Positions 25,680 through 35,722 of a stretch of DNA of 64,000 nt are shown here, one piece after another (position 1 is the stretch's first letter; each line of letters starts with the position of its first letter). The stretch is from Cohnella baijiui. Lineage in GTDB: Bacteria; Bacillota; Bacilli; Paenibacillales; Paenibacillaceae. The stretch lies in the NCBI RefSeq assembly GCF_020731285.1, contig NZ_JAJFOW010000002.1, positions 371,385 through 435,384 on the forward strand. Direction: 5' to 3'. The notes under the pieces were generated by a model, which searched no databases, had not been told where the DNA came from, and saw only the letters and a program-made list of their open reading frames with translations. The translations under genes and the position numbers were made by a program.

Positions 25680-26957
25680 TCAAGAAAATTGAAGCAAGTA
25701 AGATTTTTGCGCTTGAAACATCGCATCGAACAGTTCCCCGGCAAGCTTAACATCGCCCACCAGCGGGTCCATAGCTATCGCTTGCACGGCAATCTGACGG
25801 GAGCCGGCAAGCGATGCTTCCACAATCAGCTCCTGTTCTTCGGCGATTCTCCGTACAAGGCTATCGAGACCACGCGGCAATTCACCCATTACAAGAGGAT
25901 GGCAGCCGTGACGGTTAATGACGGCTGGAACCTCCACATTACACTCGAAAGGCAAGTTCAGAATTGCGCCATTATTGCGGACATTGACGTGAACGATATA
26001 ATTTTTGTTCGTGTGCAACGCTTCGATGATTTCGATAATTCTTTCATAAGAGTGATTGATTTTCATCGGGTTCGGAGAGTTCAACTCGCCAAGGATCGTA
26101 TTGACGATGCCTTGGCTTGCTTCAATGTGGCTGTAAGTCGCTTCCTGATTCAATCCGTTCGATTTGCCGTACTCTCTGCGGGCGTTCAGGAAGAACGGCA
26201 CGAATTCTACCGGATGGCGATCCCAGTTGACCGGGAACAACCCGTAAGCACGCCACAATTCATAGAGGGAAGGATGATTGACCCGAAACGACTCCGCATG
26301 TTCCTCGAACCGCTTCATGCCATCCTTGCCGTCGATCAACACGCTTTGAATAAATAAAAAATGGTTGACACCGTAACCGTACAACTCGATTTGATCGGGA
26401 CGAATCCCAAATTCATGAGCCAGATAGCCTTCCGTATCCTGTACTCCGTGGCAATAGCCGATCATTTTGATTCCGACTCGTTTCTCGATCGCTCGGCAAA
26501 GCGGCGTCATCGGATTTGTCAATTGTATTGTCCACGCGTCTGGGCATATGCTTTTGATGTCCAGCGCGATTTCTAGCATGACCGGCATATGCCGGAATGT
26601 TCGGAAAATACCGCCGGGCCCGATCGTATCGCCTACCGTTTGCATAATGTTGAATTGTTTCCAAGGGATTTCGATATCTTGCAGCCAGGCGTCGTTGCCG
26701 CCGACACTGATGCTGATGATAACGTAATCCGCGCCGACCAACGCCTCCCGACGATCGAGCGAAGTCTTGATCTCAAGTCCAGCTCCGAGATCATTAGAAA
26801 TTCGCCTTGAAAGAGCGCCTGCGGATTCCAATCTCTGTGGGTCGATATCGACGAGTACGACCTCGGAACCGTGAAGCGTTGGCGTCAGGCTTAAATCTCC
26901 TACAATATTTTTGGTCCAAATGGCGCTTCCGCCGCCGATAATGACGATTTTGAGCAA
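25680..26957 (-). CDS. GH4 family NAD- and metal-dependent glycosidase (alpha-galacturonidase candidate)
   Basis: A protein of about 425 aa with an N-terminal Rossmann fold (LKIVIIGGGSAIW) and GH4 motifs: TNPM, and the metal-binding Cys-His segment YCHGVQDTEGY, then GVNHFLF. GH4 enzymes use NAD+ and Mn2+ and cleave by oxidation-elimination. A Cys-His motif, rather than the Cys-Asn or Cys-Asp type of 6-phospho-glycosidases, points to an unphosphorylated substrate such as a galactoside or uronide. Pectate-lyase context favours galacturonide, by inference. The start is uncertain: TTG 26957 gives the usual family N-terminus behind GAAGTGG; TTG 26978 is the longest. It precedes the GH38-like gene. 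Confidence 0.82.
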   Translation of the reverse strand: MLKIVIIGGGSAIWTKNIVGDLSLTPTLHGSEVVLVDIDPQRLESAGALSRRISNDLGAGLEIKTSLDRREALVGADYVIISISVGGNDAWLQDIEIPWKQFNIMQTVGDTIGPGGIFRTFRHMPVMLEIALDIKSICPDAWTIQLTNPMTPLCRAIEKRVGIKMIGYCHGVQDTEGYLAHEFGIRPDQIELYGYGVNHFLFIQSVLIDGKDGMKRFEEHAESFRVNHPSLYELWRAYGLFPVNWDRHPVEFVPFFLNARREYGKSNGLNQEATYSHIEASQGIVNTILGELNSPNPMKINHSYERIIEIIEALHTNKNYIVHVNVRNNGAILNLPFECNVEVPAVINRHGCHPLVMGELPRGLDSLVRRIAEEQELIVEASLAGSRQIAVQAIAMDPLVGDVKLAGELFDAMFQAQKSYLLQFS

Positions 26958-27064
26958 GTGATCCACTTCTCTCTTCAAAAAATAGTGAGTCGAACGAAGA
27001 TGACTGCGTACGGTACCAACTAGAACGGTTCGACGTTACCTTCAACATTTACGGCCACTGCCAC

Positions 27065-30000
27065 TTATCTGCTAACATTCCCTGTGACAGTCACGCTTGC
27101 ACCGGCCTGATTGACGATATCGAAGCCGCCCTTGTAGGTACCGCCGATAAACCTTGCGCTGGCGATCCCGGACGCCACGTAAGCATCGCTTGACGTGATG
27201 ATCGGCGAGACGATATTATCGATCCGCCCCCCCCCTCCATATAGCTTAAAGTTGCGATCAGAGCCCGGCCCCGGCAAATAATATTGCTGAATCACGCTCG
27301 TACCTCCCCAAAGCTCGAACGGAGCAACCGGTTTGCTGTTCGGATCGCCTCCCAAGGAATTGAACAATCGGAACGTACCCGAATGGCTTGAGCCGACATA
27401 TACGTATCCTCGTGTGCTGTCCGTACCCCCGGTGTAAAAAATGCCACCGATCATATCCACGCCTTTCGTTCCGGACTCATCGACCTGCACGCCCATTCTC
27501 TGGGAATCGAGTCCCGGCAAGTAAACGATGGCGTTCGTTTTGCCTGTCCCCTGGGCCTCCGTCCGAAACCCCGTATCACCTCCGAAAGTGAACAACGAGA
27601 GGGCATGCTCGTTCCCTGTCTCCCCAAGGGTGAACGATCCAAGATTCTGCATCATATACTGATAGATCGTCGAAAACCAGTCCCCCTGCGGGCTGCCGAT
27701 GAATGGCGAACGGAACCAATAGTGCGGGTTCATATGAATATTTTCCAACCAGCCTTCAGTCGGGCTTTTGCCAGCGTATATGCCTTGTTTAAGGAAGGTG
27801 CCATGAACTCCGCTAATATAGTGATTGTCGGCGTTATTCGTCAACCCGAAATCGATCCCTTGGTAAGCGTTGCTGAACGTCACGTTGATGACGTAATCAT
27901 TCGAGCCGTTGCTGCGAATCGCCCACGGATAGGCGCTTATATTCGTGTAATCTTGTTCGGGGTAGTGAATGGTCAATCCCCTTACCCCGCTATTGGCCGC
28001 AAGCGTAATGAAAGGCGTGCCGGATGCGTTGCCTTTGCCTGCGGTCGAAAACAGCACCGATCCTTCTGCGAGCGTATGATGCGCCGTGTCGAACACGCCG
28101 CGAAGCTCGACGTTCGACGGAACGCTCAGCGTGCCGCTGACCAAGTACTTGCTCGGAGGCACATACACCGTTCCTCCCCCAGCCGACGACGCTGCATTCA
28201 GCGCGTTCTGGATGGCCGACATGTCGTCTGTCGTGCCGTCTCCGACCGCATTGTACGGGGAAGACTTGATGTTGTAGAAATTGGAATTCGGCGGTTTCGG
28301 CATCGACGGACGGTATATGTGACTAGAATAAGAACGCGCGTCGAAGCTGAATCCGGTATGGTCGATTTGCAAATAGGTACTGTTCAGACCGCTGGTGTTG
28401 TCGATTTGAGGACTGCCGTTGAAGGAGTTCCCCATGACAGTCGCGGATTTGAGACCGCTCGCCAGCAGGATGGCCTTGGCGTTTTTGGAGAAAGTGCTGC
28501 CCGCCACGGACAAGCTTCCGTCCTTCGCCTCGATGGCATATGTTCCGCCGGAATACCCCCAGTCGTCGAACGTAACGTTCTGAAGGGATATTGTGCCCGT
28601 ACCCTCTTTCAACACGGCAGTTTGGGGGGATCCCCCAACAACGCTATTGCTGATTCCAAGGTAATTGGCATAATGGGGTGTCACCTTGACCGCAATCGGG
28701 TTCGTACCGCTTGATGCTTTAATAGACGAATCGCTGATCGTGTATCCCGAGACATTGGCATAATCGGCCAGCACACCGATATTCCCTTCGGCAATGTCCA
28801 GCTTCGCCATATTAACTGTTCCGCCGGCCTGCCCTCCGTAGGACGAGAATTCAAAGGCGAGATTGACGCCGATTTTGAATGAGCGCAATGTCACATCGTA
28901 CACATTGCCGAAATCGACCCGCCCGATCCGCAGCCCTTCCGCATTGGCGACCATGTAGTTTTTCAATGCCGTCAAATCCGCTGGAGAAGAAGGGGACCCT
29001 GCCAGTCCGGAAGCGCTCCAGTAATCGGGCTTGAATTTCACGTTTTCAATGCGGGATACGTCAGAGATGAATCCCTGTTCGATGCCCTTGTGCAAAATCG
29101 TACCGTACACGTTATGAATATACTCCAGCTCATTCCAGTTGGGTCCCAGTTTGATTCCATTATAAGAGTTGACCAGTGTGACGTTTTCCACCGCCGCATT
29201 ATCATGGAACAGTACCTGAATCGTCCACGGAAATGCCTGCACGTTGCTCATGCTTTGCTCCGGATACCAGATCGAAACATTCGTGAGTGCCGAGCTGCCG
29301 TACATCGAGATGAACGAAACGCCATTTTCGTTTCCTTTATTTTCGTATGCTTTCAATATCGTACCTTGGCCAAGCCCGCCGCTGTCGGGATTTTTCCAGT
29401 CGCCGCGCAAGGTTACTCCCAAAGGAATGTAAAGATGTCCCTTGATCGCATACTGACCGGCCGGAGCGAAGACGACGCCGCCCCCGTTCTGGTCCGCCGC
29501 GAACAGCGCTTGTTGAAACGCGACAGTGTCATCCGTCGTCCCATCTCTGACGGCGCCGAAATTCATGACGTTGTAAGAGGCGATCGGCACATCTTCAGTA
29601 GGGAAAGTCGTGGTCACGACGGCGGGCGTCCCTGCCGCATAACCCGCCAAAGGCTCTTTCGCCATTAGCGCGAAGATCGCGTTATTCCTGTACATCTCCT
29701 GATTGATCGCCGGATTGCCTCCGGAATAGCCCGTCGCTCTTACCGTACCGGAGCCGTTCGTGATCGTGACATTGTCCAAATACCCTGTCGTGAAGTCGTT
29801 CCCCATGTTCGTTTCATTGGCAACGATCCATTTGGAGACCGTTTTCCCGACCAGGGAAGCGGGAATTTTGATTTTGCGGTGATACCACCGGTTTGCCGTA
29901 TAGCGAAGCAGGTCGGTCGACGGGTGAGCGCTCAACCCGTGCTGGTCGTAAGCGCCGGAATCTCGCAATGTCGAACCGTCTGTAAACTGAAGATCGGCGG

Positions 30001-31369
30001 CAAAACCCGGTCTATAGGTAAAATCGATATGACTGACGTCGTACTCGAAATAGTCGTCGCTTTGGATCGTATAAGCTTGATCTGAAAATGCCCAGTACGA
30101 GTACTTGTTCGAATAGGAGCCGAAAGGGGTGAAATCCGGCTCGGCCGCCATTTGGGTCGTAAACCCGAGAACATCACCCGAAGGACTTCCCGTAGCGTCC
30201 GCATAGGACACCGCCGTCAAGGTGCCCGTAGCGTTGCTGGTCAGCGCCGAGACGTTAAGCGAAGGCGCCCCATCCGCATAGGCGGACAGCTTGGTTGTTC
30301 CAGATCCGTTCGTTACTATGACATTATCATATATGGCCAAATAGGATGTGTTCGCGTCGTCGTTCTCCCCGCCCAGCATCCAGTAACTGATTGTTTTTCC
30401 GACCATAGACGAAGGAACCTGCAGCTTGCGATGCAACCATGTGCCCGCGGCATACCGACTAATGTCGGTCGACGGATGACCGCCATTGCCGAGCTGATCC
30501 ATCCATCCGGCAGCGTCTCGGAACGCGGTACCGTCCGTATTGACAATGTCGATGCCACCAGCTCCATAAGCAAGCGAATCGTTTAGCAGGACATCGTATT
30601 CAATGTAATCGGATGCTGTAAAAACATAGGAATTCGCGCCAGCGTTTGAAAACTTGAGATAACTATACTTGTTTGTTCCCGTCGTTGAATTATTCGTTAC
30701 TTTATAATGCAAGACATCTCCGGATGGCAACCCCTTCGTAAAGGAAGCTTGCAAACCCTCGAATTTAACCGCCGCGATGCCATTCGAATTCAGGACGTTC
30801 TGAAAAGGAATGGGTCCGTTACCGTAGGCTGTCAATTTCACCGTCCCGCTCCCGTTCGTGAGCGTCACATTATCGTAGTATGCCGAATATACGTCGTTCG
30901 GAATGCTGTTATGTCCGTATAACGACCAGCTTTCGATCGTCTTGCCGACCACGCTCGCCGGGAGTTTAAGCTTGCGGTGATACCATTGGTTTGCGGCATT
31001 CTTGATCGAATTGGTCGCGCTTCCGCCTATCCCGTTCTGATCGTAATATCCGGAAGCATCGCTTAACCAGGACCCGTCGGTGAACTTAATATCGACAGCT
31101 CCGGCAGAGTTCGGCGCCCCATCCAGCTTGACATCATATTCCAAATAGTCGCCGGAAGCAATAGTCGTGCTCGCTACGGAAAGCTTAACACGCACATATT
31201 TATCGTAGTTTCCGGTATCTGTCGCGTCGTTAACGACCGTAAGTTTCAGCACGTCTCCCATTGGAGCGGCAGCAGCCTGCGGAGTCGCTCCCGGCAAAAT
31301 CAGAAACCCGCTATAAATCATCTCCATACACAATACCACCGCCATGATCCAGCTTATTTTTTTCTTCAC
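27065..31369 (-). CDS. Large secreted pectate-lyase-superfamily protein with two beta-helix modules
   Basis: A 1,434-aa exported protein. Signal peptide to about residue 36 (ending AAAAP). Three tandem modules of about 180 residues start near 36, 215 and 396 (each GDVL ... DYxEYDV ... WxHRKxxxPxSxVGKT ... NGSGT), probably carbohydrate-binding. Two pectate-lyase-3 modules follow: FGAVRDGTTDDTVAFQQAL (near 600) and YNAVGDGTTDDMSAIQNAL (near 1035), each with a right-handed beta-helix (PAGQYAIKGHLYIPLGVTLRG and PPSKYLVSGTLSVPSNVELRG). The start is GTG 31369, with AGGTG 4 bases upstream. No SLH or sortase signal, so it is released or held loosely. It sits downstream of the ABC permease genes and before the GH4 gene. 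Confidence 0.8.
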   Translation of the reverse strand: MKKKISWIMAVVLCMEMIYSGFLILPGATPQAAAAPMGDVLKLTVVNDATDTGNYDKYVRVKLSVASTTIASGDYLEYDVKLDGAPNSAGAVDIKFTDGSWLSDASGYYDQNGIGGSATNSIKNAANQWYHRKLKLPASVVGKTIESWSLYGHNSIPNDVYSAYYDNVTLTNGSGTVKLTAYGNGPIPFQNVLNSNGIAAVKFEGLQASFTKGLPSGDVLHYKVTNNSTTGTNKYSYLKFSNAGANSYVFTASDYIEYDVLLNDSLAYGAGGIDIVNTDGTAFRDAAGWMDQLGNGGHPSTDISRYAAGTWLHRKLQVPSSMVGKTISYWMLGGENDDANTSYLAIYDNVIVTNGSGTTKLSAYADGAPSLNVSALTSNATGTLTAVSYADATGSPSGDVLGFTTQMAAEPDFTPFGSYSNKYSYWAFSDQAYTIQSDDYFEYDVSHIDFTYRPGFAADLQFTDGSTLRDSGAYDQHGLSAHPSTDLLRYTANRWYHRKIKIPASLVGKTVSKWIVANETNMGNDFTTGYLDNVTITNGSGTVRATGYSGGNPAINQEMYRNNAIFALMAKEPLAGYAAGTPAVVTTTFPTEDVPIASYNVMNFGAVRDGTTDDTVAFQQALFAADQNGGGVVFAPAGQYAIKGHLYIPLGVTLRGDWKNPDSGGLGQGTILKAYENKGNENGVSFISMYGSSALTNVSIWYPEQSMSNVQAFPWTIQVLFHDNAAVENVTLVNSYNGIKLGPNWNELEYIHNVYGTILHKGIEQGFISDVSRIENVKFKPDYWSASGLAGSPSSPADLTALKNYMVANAEGLRIGRVDFGNVYDVTLRSFKIGVNLAFEFSSYGGQAGGTVNMAKLDIAEGNIGVLADYANVSGYTISDSSIKASSGTNPIAVKVTPHYANYLGISNSVVGGSPQTAVLKEGTGTISLQNVTFDDWGYSGGTYAIEAKDGSLSVAGSTFSKNAKAILLASGLKSATVMGNSFNGSPQIDNTSGLNSTYLQIDHTGFSFDARSYSSHIYRPSMPKPPNSNFYNIKSSPYNAVGDGTTDDMSAIQNALNAASSAGGGTVYVPPSKYLVSGTLSVPSNVELRGVFDTAHHTLAEGSVLFSTAGKGNASGTPFITLAANSGVRGLTIHYPEQDYTNISAYPWAIRSNGSNDYVINVTFSNAYQGIDFGLTNNADNHYISGVHGTFLKQGIYAGKSPTEGWLENIHMNPHYWFRSPFIGSPQGDWFSTIYQYMMQNLGSFTLGETGNEHALSLFTFGGDTGFRTEAQGTGKTNAIVYLPGLDSQRMGVQVDESGTKGVDMIGGIFYTGGTDSTRGYVYVGSSHSGTFRLFNSLGGDPNSKPVAPFELWGGTSVIQQYYLPGPGSDRNFKLYGGGGRIDNIVSPIITSSDAYVASGIASARFIGGTYKGGFDIVNQAGASVTVTGNVSR

Positions 31370-31434
31370 TGTACACCTATCCCATCTGTATAGAATATAA
31401 GGCATAGGGCGTTACACCTGAGGAAAATTGGTGT

Positions 31435-32265
31435 TTAAGACTTGATAGCCCCGGAGGACAAGCCTTGAATGTAATATTTCTGCATGAAGAAAAAGACCAG
31501 GATGACGGGAGCGATGGAAATAAGCGAACCGGCCATCAGCACGTTCCATTGACGGAACACGCCGGAGTCAAGCAACATAACCGCCAACGGAAGCGTAAAT
31601 AAATCTTTGTTCGTCAACATGACCATGGGCAGAACGAGCGTATTCCACGAGCCGAGAAAATTCATGATTGTGATGGTCGCAACGGCGGGAAGCGATAGCG
31701 GGAAATAAATTCGCCACCAGATCCGAAACAACCCCGAGCCTTCCAGCTTAGCCGACTCGTAGATCTCATGCGGAATCGAATGGAAATAGTTGCGAAACAG
31801 AAACATGGCGAATGGTCCCGCACCGTTAACCATAGGTAAAATGAGTCCGAGATGCGAGTTCAGAATACCCAAGTAATATTCCGTCAAATAGAGCGGGATC
31901 AAAATCGTAATGCCCGGAACAAACATCATCGCCAGAAATCCATAAAATATGGCGGTTTTGCCGGGAAAGTCGAGCTTCGCGAACGCAAAAGCTCCGAGCG
32001 AATAAATGAAATTCACGCCAATCAAGGTGAAGAAAGTAACGTTTACGCTATTCGTAAAGTATTTGAAGAACTTCAGTTTGTTCCAGACGTCGACGAAAAT
32101 TCCCCAATGCCAAGTTTCCGAAGGAAAGAGAGAGTACGATTGCATCACTTCCTGACTGTTCTTCAGCGATGCTCCGATCATCCAAAGAAGCGGATATAAG
32201 CATATAGCGGACCAGACGATAAGAACGGCCATAATCGTTATTTGTTTGAGCGATTTGTTTGACAT
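31435..32265 (-). CDS. Sugar ABC transporter permease (MalG/CUT1 type)
   Basis: A 276-aa membrane protein with six helices; the EAA loop reads IYESAKLEGSGLFRIWWRIY. It ends YYIQGLSSGAIKS as usual for this class. AGGAGG lies just before the ATG, and it begins 13 bases after its partner permease gene, so both are in one operon with the binding protein at 33244. It forms half of the import channel for what is probably a pectin fragment. Confidence 0.93.
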   Translation of the reverse strand: MSNKSLKQITIMAVLIVWSAICLYPLLWMIGASLKNSQEVMQSYSLFPSETWHWGIFVDVWNKLKFFKYFTNSVNVTFFTLIGVNFIYSLGAFAFAKLDFPGKTAIFYGFLAMMFVPGITILIPLYLTEYYLGILNSHLGLILPMVNGAGPFAMFLFRNYFHSIPHEIYESAKLEGSGLFRIWWRIYFPLSLPAVATITIMNFLGSWNTLVLPMVMLTNKDLFTLPLAVMLLDSGVFRQWNVLMAGSLISIAPVILVFFFMQKYYIQGLSSGAIKS

Positions 32266-32278
32266 GAACCGTCCTCCT

Positions 32279-33178
32279 TTACGTTTTGCTACGCAGAGCT
32301 TTTAGACTGATTAACGAGAACAGGAAGGTAACGAGGAATACGGTCCATCCCATGGCATTCGCCCTGCTTAATTTGCCCGATGCAAAAGCGTCCTGATAAA
32401 CAAGCACGTTGACGACCTGTGTCGATCCCGCCGGTCCGCCCTTGGTCATGAGCCATATATTATCGAAGATTTGCATCGCCCCGTTAATCGTCATAATGAC
32501 GGCGATCGCGGTAATCGGGCGAAGCACCGGCCAAGTAATGTGCAGCAGCTTTTGAAGTGCAGTCGCGCCGTCGATGTCGGCCGATTCGTAAAGATGGGTA
32601 TCGACGGACTGCAGTCCTGCTACGTACAAAATGAGCGTCGCAGGAATGGCTCCCCAGCACGTTTGCGCGATGATCGCGGGCAGCGCGGTATTGATTTCCC
32701 CAAGCCAGCCGTTTTTCGCCACGAGCGCGTCCAGCCCGAAGGCGGACAACGTCGTATTCAGCGCGCCCGCCGGGTCATAAATGCCCTGCCATACATAAAA
32801 AATGGCCACGGACGCAGTCACCATAGGGATAAGAAAAATCGTCCGGAATCCCTTCGCGAACCATCTGATGTTTTGCAGCAAAACGGCAAGCACAAGGGAA
32901 AGCGGAATGACGATCACGATGAGAGATGCAGCGATGATCAAATTGTTCTTGATCGCGCTAAAGAACATGCCGGTCGCGACCGAATCTCCGCCCCATAAAA
33001 AATCCTTGAAATTATCGAACCCGGCGAATTTGGCAGAAGAGATCAGCGAGCCCGCATTCACGTGTTGAAAAGCTATCCAAATCGAAAACAGAAGCGTGAC
33101 CAATCCGACCATTAGATATAAAAGGATTGCCGGCGCGATCATCGCATACCCGGCGACCATTTCTTTTCTTTTGTTCAT
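32279..33178 (-). CDS. Sugar ABC transporter permease (MalF/UgpA type)
   Basis: A 299-aa membrane protein with six helices; EAA loop LYESADIDGATALQKLLHIT. AGGTG precedes the ATG at 33178. It is 65 bases downstream of the binding-protein gene and is followed by the second permease. No ATPase is encoded in the locus, so a shared ATPase elsewhere must energise it. Confidence 0.93.
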   Translation of the reverse strand: MNKRKEMVAGYAMIAPAILLYLMVGLVTLLFSIWIAFQHVNAGSLISSAKFAGFDNFKDFLWGGDSVATGMFFSAIKNNLIIAASLIVIVIPLSLVLAVLLQNIRWFAKGFRTIFLIPMVTASVAIFYVWQGIYDPAGALNTTLSAFGLDALVAKNGWLGEINTALPAIIAQTCWGAIPATLILYVAGLQSVDTHLYESADIDGATALQKLLHITWPVLRPITAIAVIMTINGAMQIFDNIWLMTKGGPAGSTQVVNVLVYQDAFASGKLSRANAMGWTVFLVTFLFSLISLKALRSKT

Positions 33179-33243
33179 TTACTAGCACCTACTCTAGGAG
33201 AGAAATCAGGTGGAGGGAAATTAAGCCCTCCACCTGCATTGCT

Positions 33244-34692
33244 TTATTTTTTTTCGTTCGCTTTCTCTTTTGCCACCGTACCGTCGAATGACTTCGCCGC
33301 ATCTTCGGCTGTGAGGGAACCGAGTAGCACTTTCTGCTTCAGCTCGTGGAACTTTCTCCACTCCGGATTCGTGAATACTTTGTCGCGAATCGGTCCATTC
33401 TGGGACCACCAGTTGTCTTCCATCGATAACGAAGACAGCATCGATTCGATTGCCGGATGCAGCTTCGATTTGTCCTGCACGTTAACGGACGGAATGTCGA
33501 ATGCCGCGTTCGCATAGAGTACCATTCCTTCTTCGGAAGTAAGGAACTTAACGAAGTCGACTGCTTCTTTCACATGCTTTTTCTTGTTGTTGACGATCAG
33601 TTGCACAAGTCCGAACGGAACCGCGGTAACGTCCGGTTTCACCGAACCGGCGTAAGCAGGCACGCGAAAACTGATTACGTCTTCCGACTTCATGCCCAAC
33701 GCCGAGAAATTCGCGAACGTGAACGTTCCGCCCAGCGAATAGGCCGCGTCTCCGCGGGCAAAGAGCTGATCCGACTGGTCGATGTCGAGATTGACCATAC
33801 CATCGGGGAATAACTTCGCTTTCGCCAGATCTTCGATGAATTTGAGCTGTTGGAGATGTTGCTGGTCTGACATATTGCCTTCGCGATTCATCAGCTTTGT
33901 AAAGCTTTCTTCCCCGTTTTTCATGTAATCCTGGAAATTGGCCATCCAGTTCTCGTAGACGGAATCCGTCTTGCCGGAGAAGACGAAGCCGGCTTTTCCC
34001 GTTTTTTCCTTGACCATCTTCATCCGTTCGATCCACTCTTCGACGGTTGCCGGAGCGTCGGTCGGGACGCCCGCTTCTTTGAGCAGCTTGGCATTTCCAT
34101 AGATGGTGTAGAACGTTCCTACGTCGATCGGCAGGCCGAAAATCTCATCCACCTTGCGGTCTTTCAGCCATTGGCTTATCTTTTCATCCTTTTGCCATTC
34201 ATCGATATTTGCTTGGGCAACTGTTTGTCCGGCTAACGCGGACGGGAAGAAGCTGTTTTTCCATTCGGGATTCGCGTTTAACTCCTGACTCCATTCGTAA
34301 GCGGTTCCATCAAATGACCCGGCAGCCGGACCGTTCCAGTACAAGTACAAGTCGGGCAAATCGTTCACCGTGGCGGCAGCTTGGACCTTCTGGTTGTACG
34401 CGTCGTCCGGAGTAATGATTTGGGTCTCCACCGTAACGTCCGTTCTTTTCTTGAATTCATCTGCAACCGCTTTGAATCCAGGGTCGAATGCAACCTTGAA
34501 TCCCCACATCGTCAATTTGACATCACTTTTAGGATTCACATTTTCAGTATTGTTTTCCGATTTTTCCGAATTTTCTGTATTTTCAGATCCTGCATTCGCT
34601 GCCTTCTTTTCTCCGCAAGCCGCTAAAGTAAACACCAGGATAAAACAAAGCGCAATCGTGATCCATTTGAACTGAGTTCCTGATTTCTTCAA
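33244..34692 (-). CDS. Sugar ABC transporter solute-binding lipoprotein
   Basis: A 482-aa family 1 binding protein. The lipobox is LAAC (residues about 23-26), followed by an Asn/Glu/Ser-rich linker to about 50. The binding fold starts VKLTMWGFKVAFDPGFKAVA and contains DLPDLYLYWNGPAAGSFDGT. The start codon is TTG at 34692, preceded by AAGGGG with a suitable gap; no better ATG exists. First gene of the pectin-type import operon, 115 bases downstream of the AraC-type regulator gene on the same strand. Confidence 0.9.
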   Translation of the reverse strand: MKKSGTQFKWITIALCFILVFTLAACGEKKAANAGSENTENSEKSENNTENVNPKSDVKLTMWGFKVAFDPGFKAVADEFKKRTDVTVETQIITPDDAYNQKVQAAATVNDLPDLYLYWNGPAAGSFDGTAYEWSQELNANPEWKNSFFPSALAGQTVAQANIDEWQKDEKISQWLKDRKVDEIFGLPIDVGTFYTIYGNAKLLKEAGVPTDAPATVEEWIERMKMVKEKTGKAGFVFSGKTDSVYENWMANFQDYMKNGEESFTKLMNREGNMSDQQHLQQLKFIEDLAKAKLFPDGMVNLDIDQSDQLFARGDAAYSLGGTFTFANFSALGMKSEDVISFRVPAYAGSVKPDVTAVPFGLVQLIVNNKKKHVKEAVDFVKFLTSEEGMVLYANAAFDIPSVNVQDKSKLHPAIESMLSSLSMEDNWWSQNGPIRDKVFTNPEWRKFHELKQKVLLGSLTAEDAAKSFDGTVAKEKANEKK

Positions 34693-34807
34693 CTTTTGCC
34701 ACCCCTTCGTTTTTCACTATGATGTCGTTTTGTTTTGTTGTTAGCCAAATTATATAACGCTTACAATCGGAAAGTCTTCGTTTCATATCCCTTTTTGGTA
34801 TCCAATA

Positions 34808-35722
34808 TCACGGCTTGTTGATAACTAGAGATGCGCAAAATTGACTTAGACTGACGCCCGTCATTTTTTTAAACATTTTCCCGAACGCGTGAACGTCGCC
34901 GTAGCCGACTTTCTCAGCAATTTCGCCTATCGACAGCCCGGTGTTCAACGCCAATTGCTTTGCCCTCTCGACACGAAGCAAGCGAATGTGCTCGAACGGA
35001 GTAACGCCGAACTGCCGCCTGTATTGCTCAACTAGATGATTGCGGCTGTATCCGGAAACCCTCTCTAGCTCTTCAAGAGAAATGTTGCGTGTAAAATGTT
35101 CGATCAAGTACCGCTGAATTTGAACCAAATTTGCTTTTGTCTTCAAAACTTTATGGGACAGATCATTACCAACAGCTGCCTTCTGGATCAATTGTCCCAA
35201 TATCTGTAAAAGGAGCCCTTGGGACATCATACGATCTCCGAGCTCAGTACTATGGTATATGGCGGGAATTTGCATCAATTGCTGTTCAACCAGATGATGC
35301 TTGAAATTGCCAAGATTGTTGGGCAGAAGCTCGCTCAGCGGCAGCTCTGCCGTGCCGAAATGAAACACGATGGAGACGCAAATATACGGTTCGCCGGGAA
35401 TTGTCCGAACAGCATGAACCTGTTGCGGGTAATATAGCGCCAAGTCGCCTTTAGTCGCGACGATACGCTGACCTCCGATCTCGTACTCCGCTGTTCCCTC
35501 CACAACATATTGAAACTGGTATTGTGACTGCTTACGCGGCTGGTGCGACCACCCCGGCTCAGCATTAAAAACGTGTGCCAGTGTAATATAAGGCGGGAAA
35601 TACATCTCTCTCAGATAGGGAATCGTATCCTCCGGCTGCAGCGTTTCAAGCCAGACCGTCTGTTTCAGCGTTTCCTTTTCCTTATCTCCGAGTGAGGAGC
35701 GCCGGTGTTTCTTTGATGTCAT
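34808..35722 (-). CDS. AraC family regulator with cupin-type sensor domain
   Basis: A 304-aa one-component regulator. The N-terminal half has a cupin-like sugar-sensing fold (FQYVVEGTAEYEIGGQRIVA, GDLALYYPQQVHAV). The C-terminal half has two AraC helix-turn-helix units (ISLEELERVSGYSRNHLVEQ; LSIGEIAEKVGYGDVHAFGK). The start is the ATG at 35722 behind GAGGGGG with 8 bases between; an in-frame codon at 35761 lacks a site. It lies upstream of the binding-protein gene on the same strand and is the likely activator of the pectin locus, which lacks a kinase pair unlike the two neighbouring sugar loci. Confidence 0.9.
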   Translation of the reverse strand: MTSKKHRRSSLGDKEKETLKQTVWLETLQPEDTIPYLREMYFPPYITLAHVFNAEPGWSHQPRKQSQYQFQYVVEGTAEYEIGGQRIVATKGDLALYYPQQVHAVRTIPGEPYICVSIVFHFGTAELPLSELLPNNLGNFKHHLVEQQLMQIPAIYHSTELGDRMMSQGLLLQILGQLIQKAAVGNDLSHKVLKTKANLVQIQRYLIEHFTRNISLEELERVSGYSRNHLVEQYRRQFGVTPFEHIRLLRVERAKQLALNTGLSIGEIAEKVGYGDVHAFGKMFKKMTGVSLSQFCASLVINKP

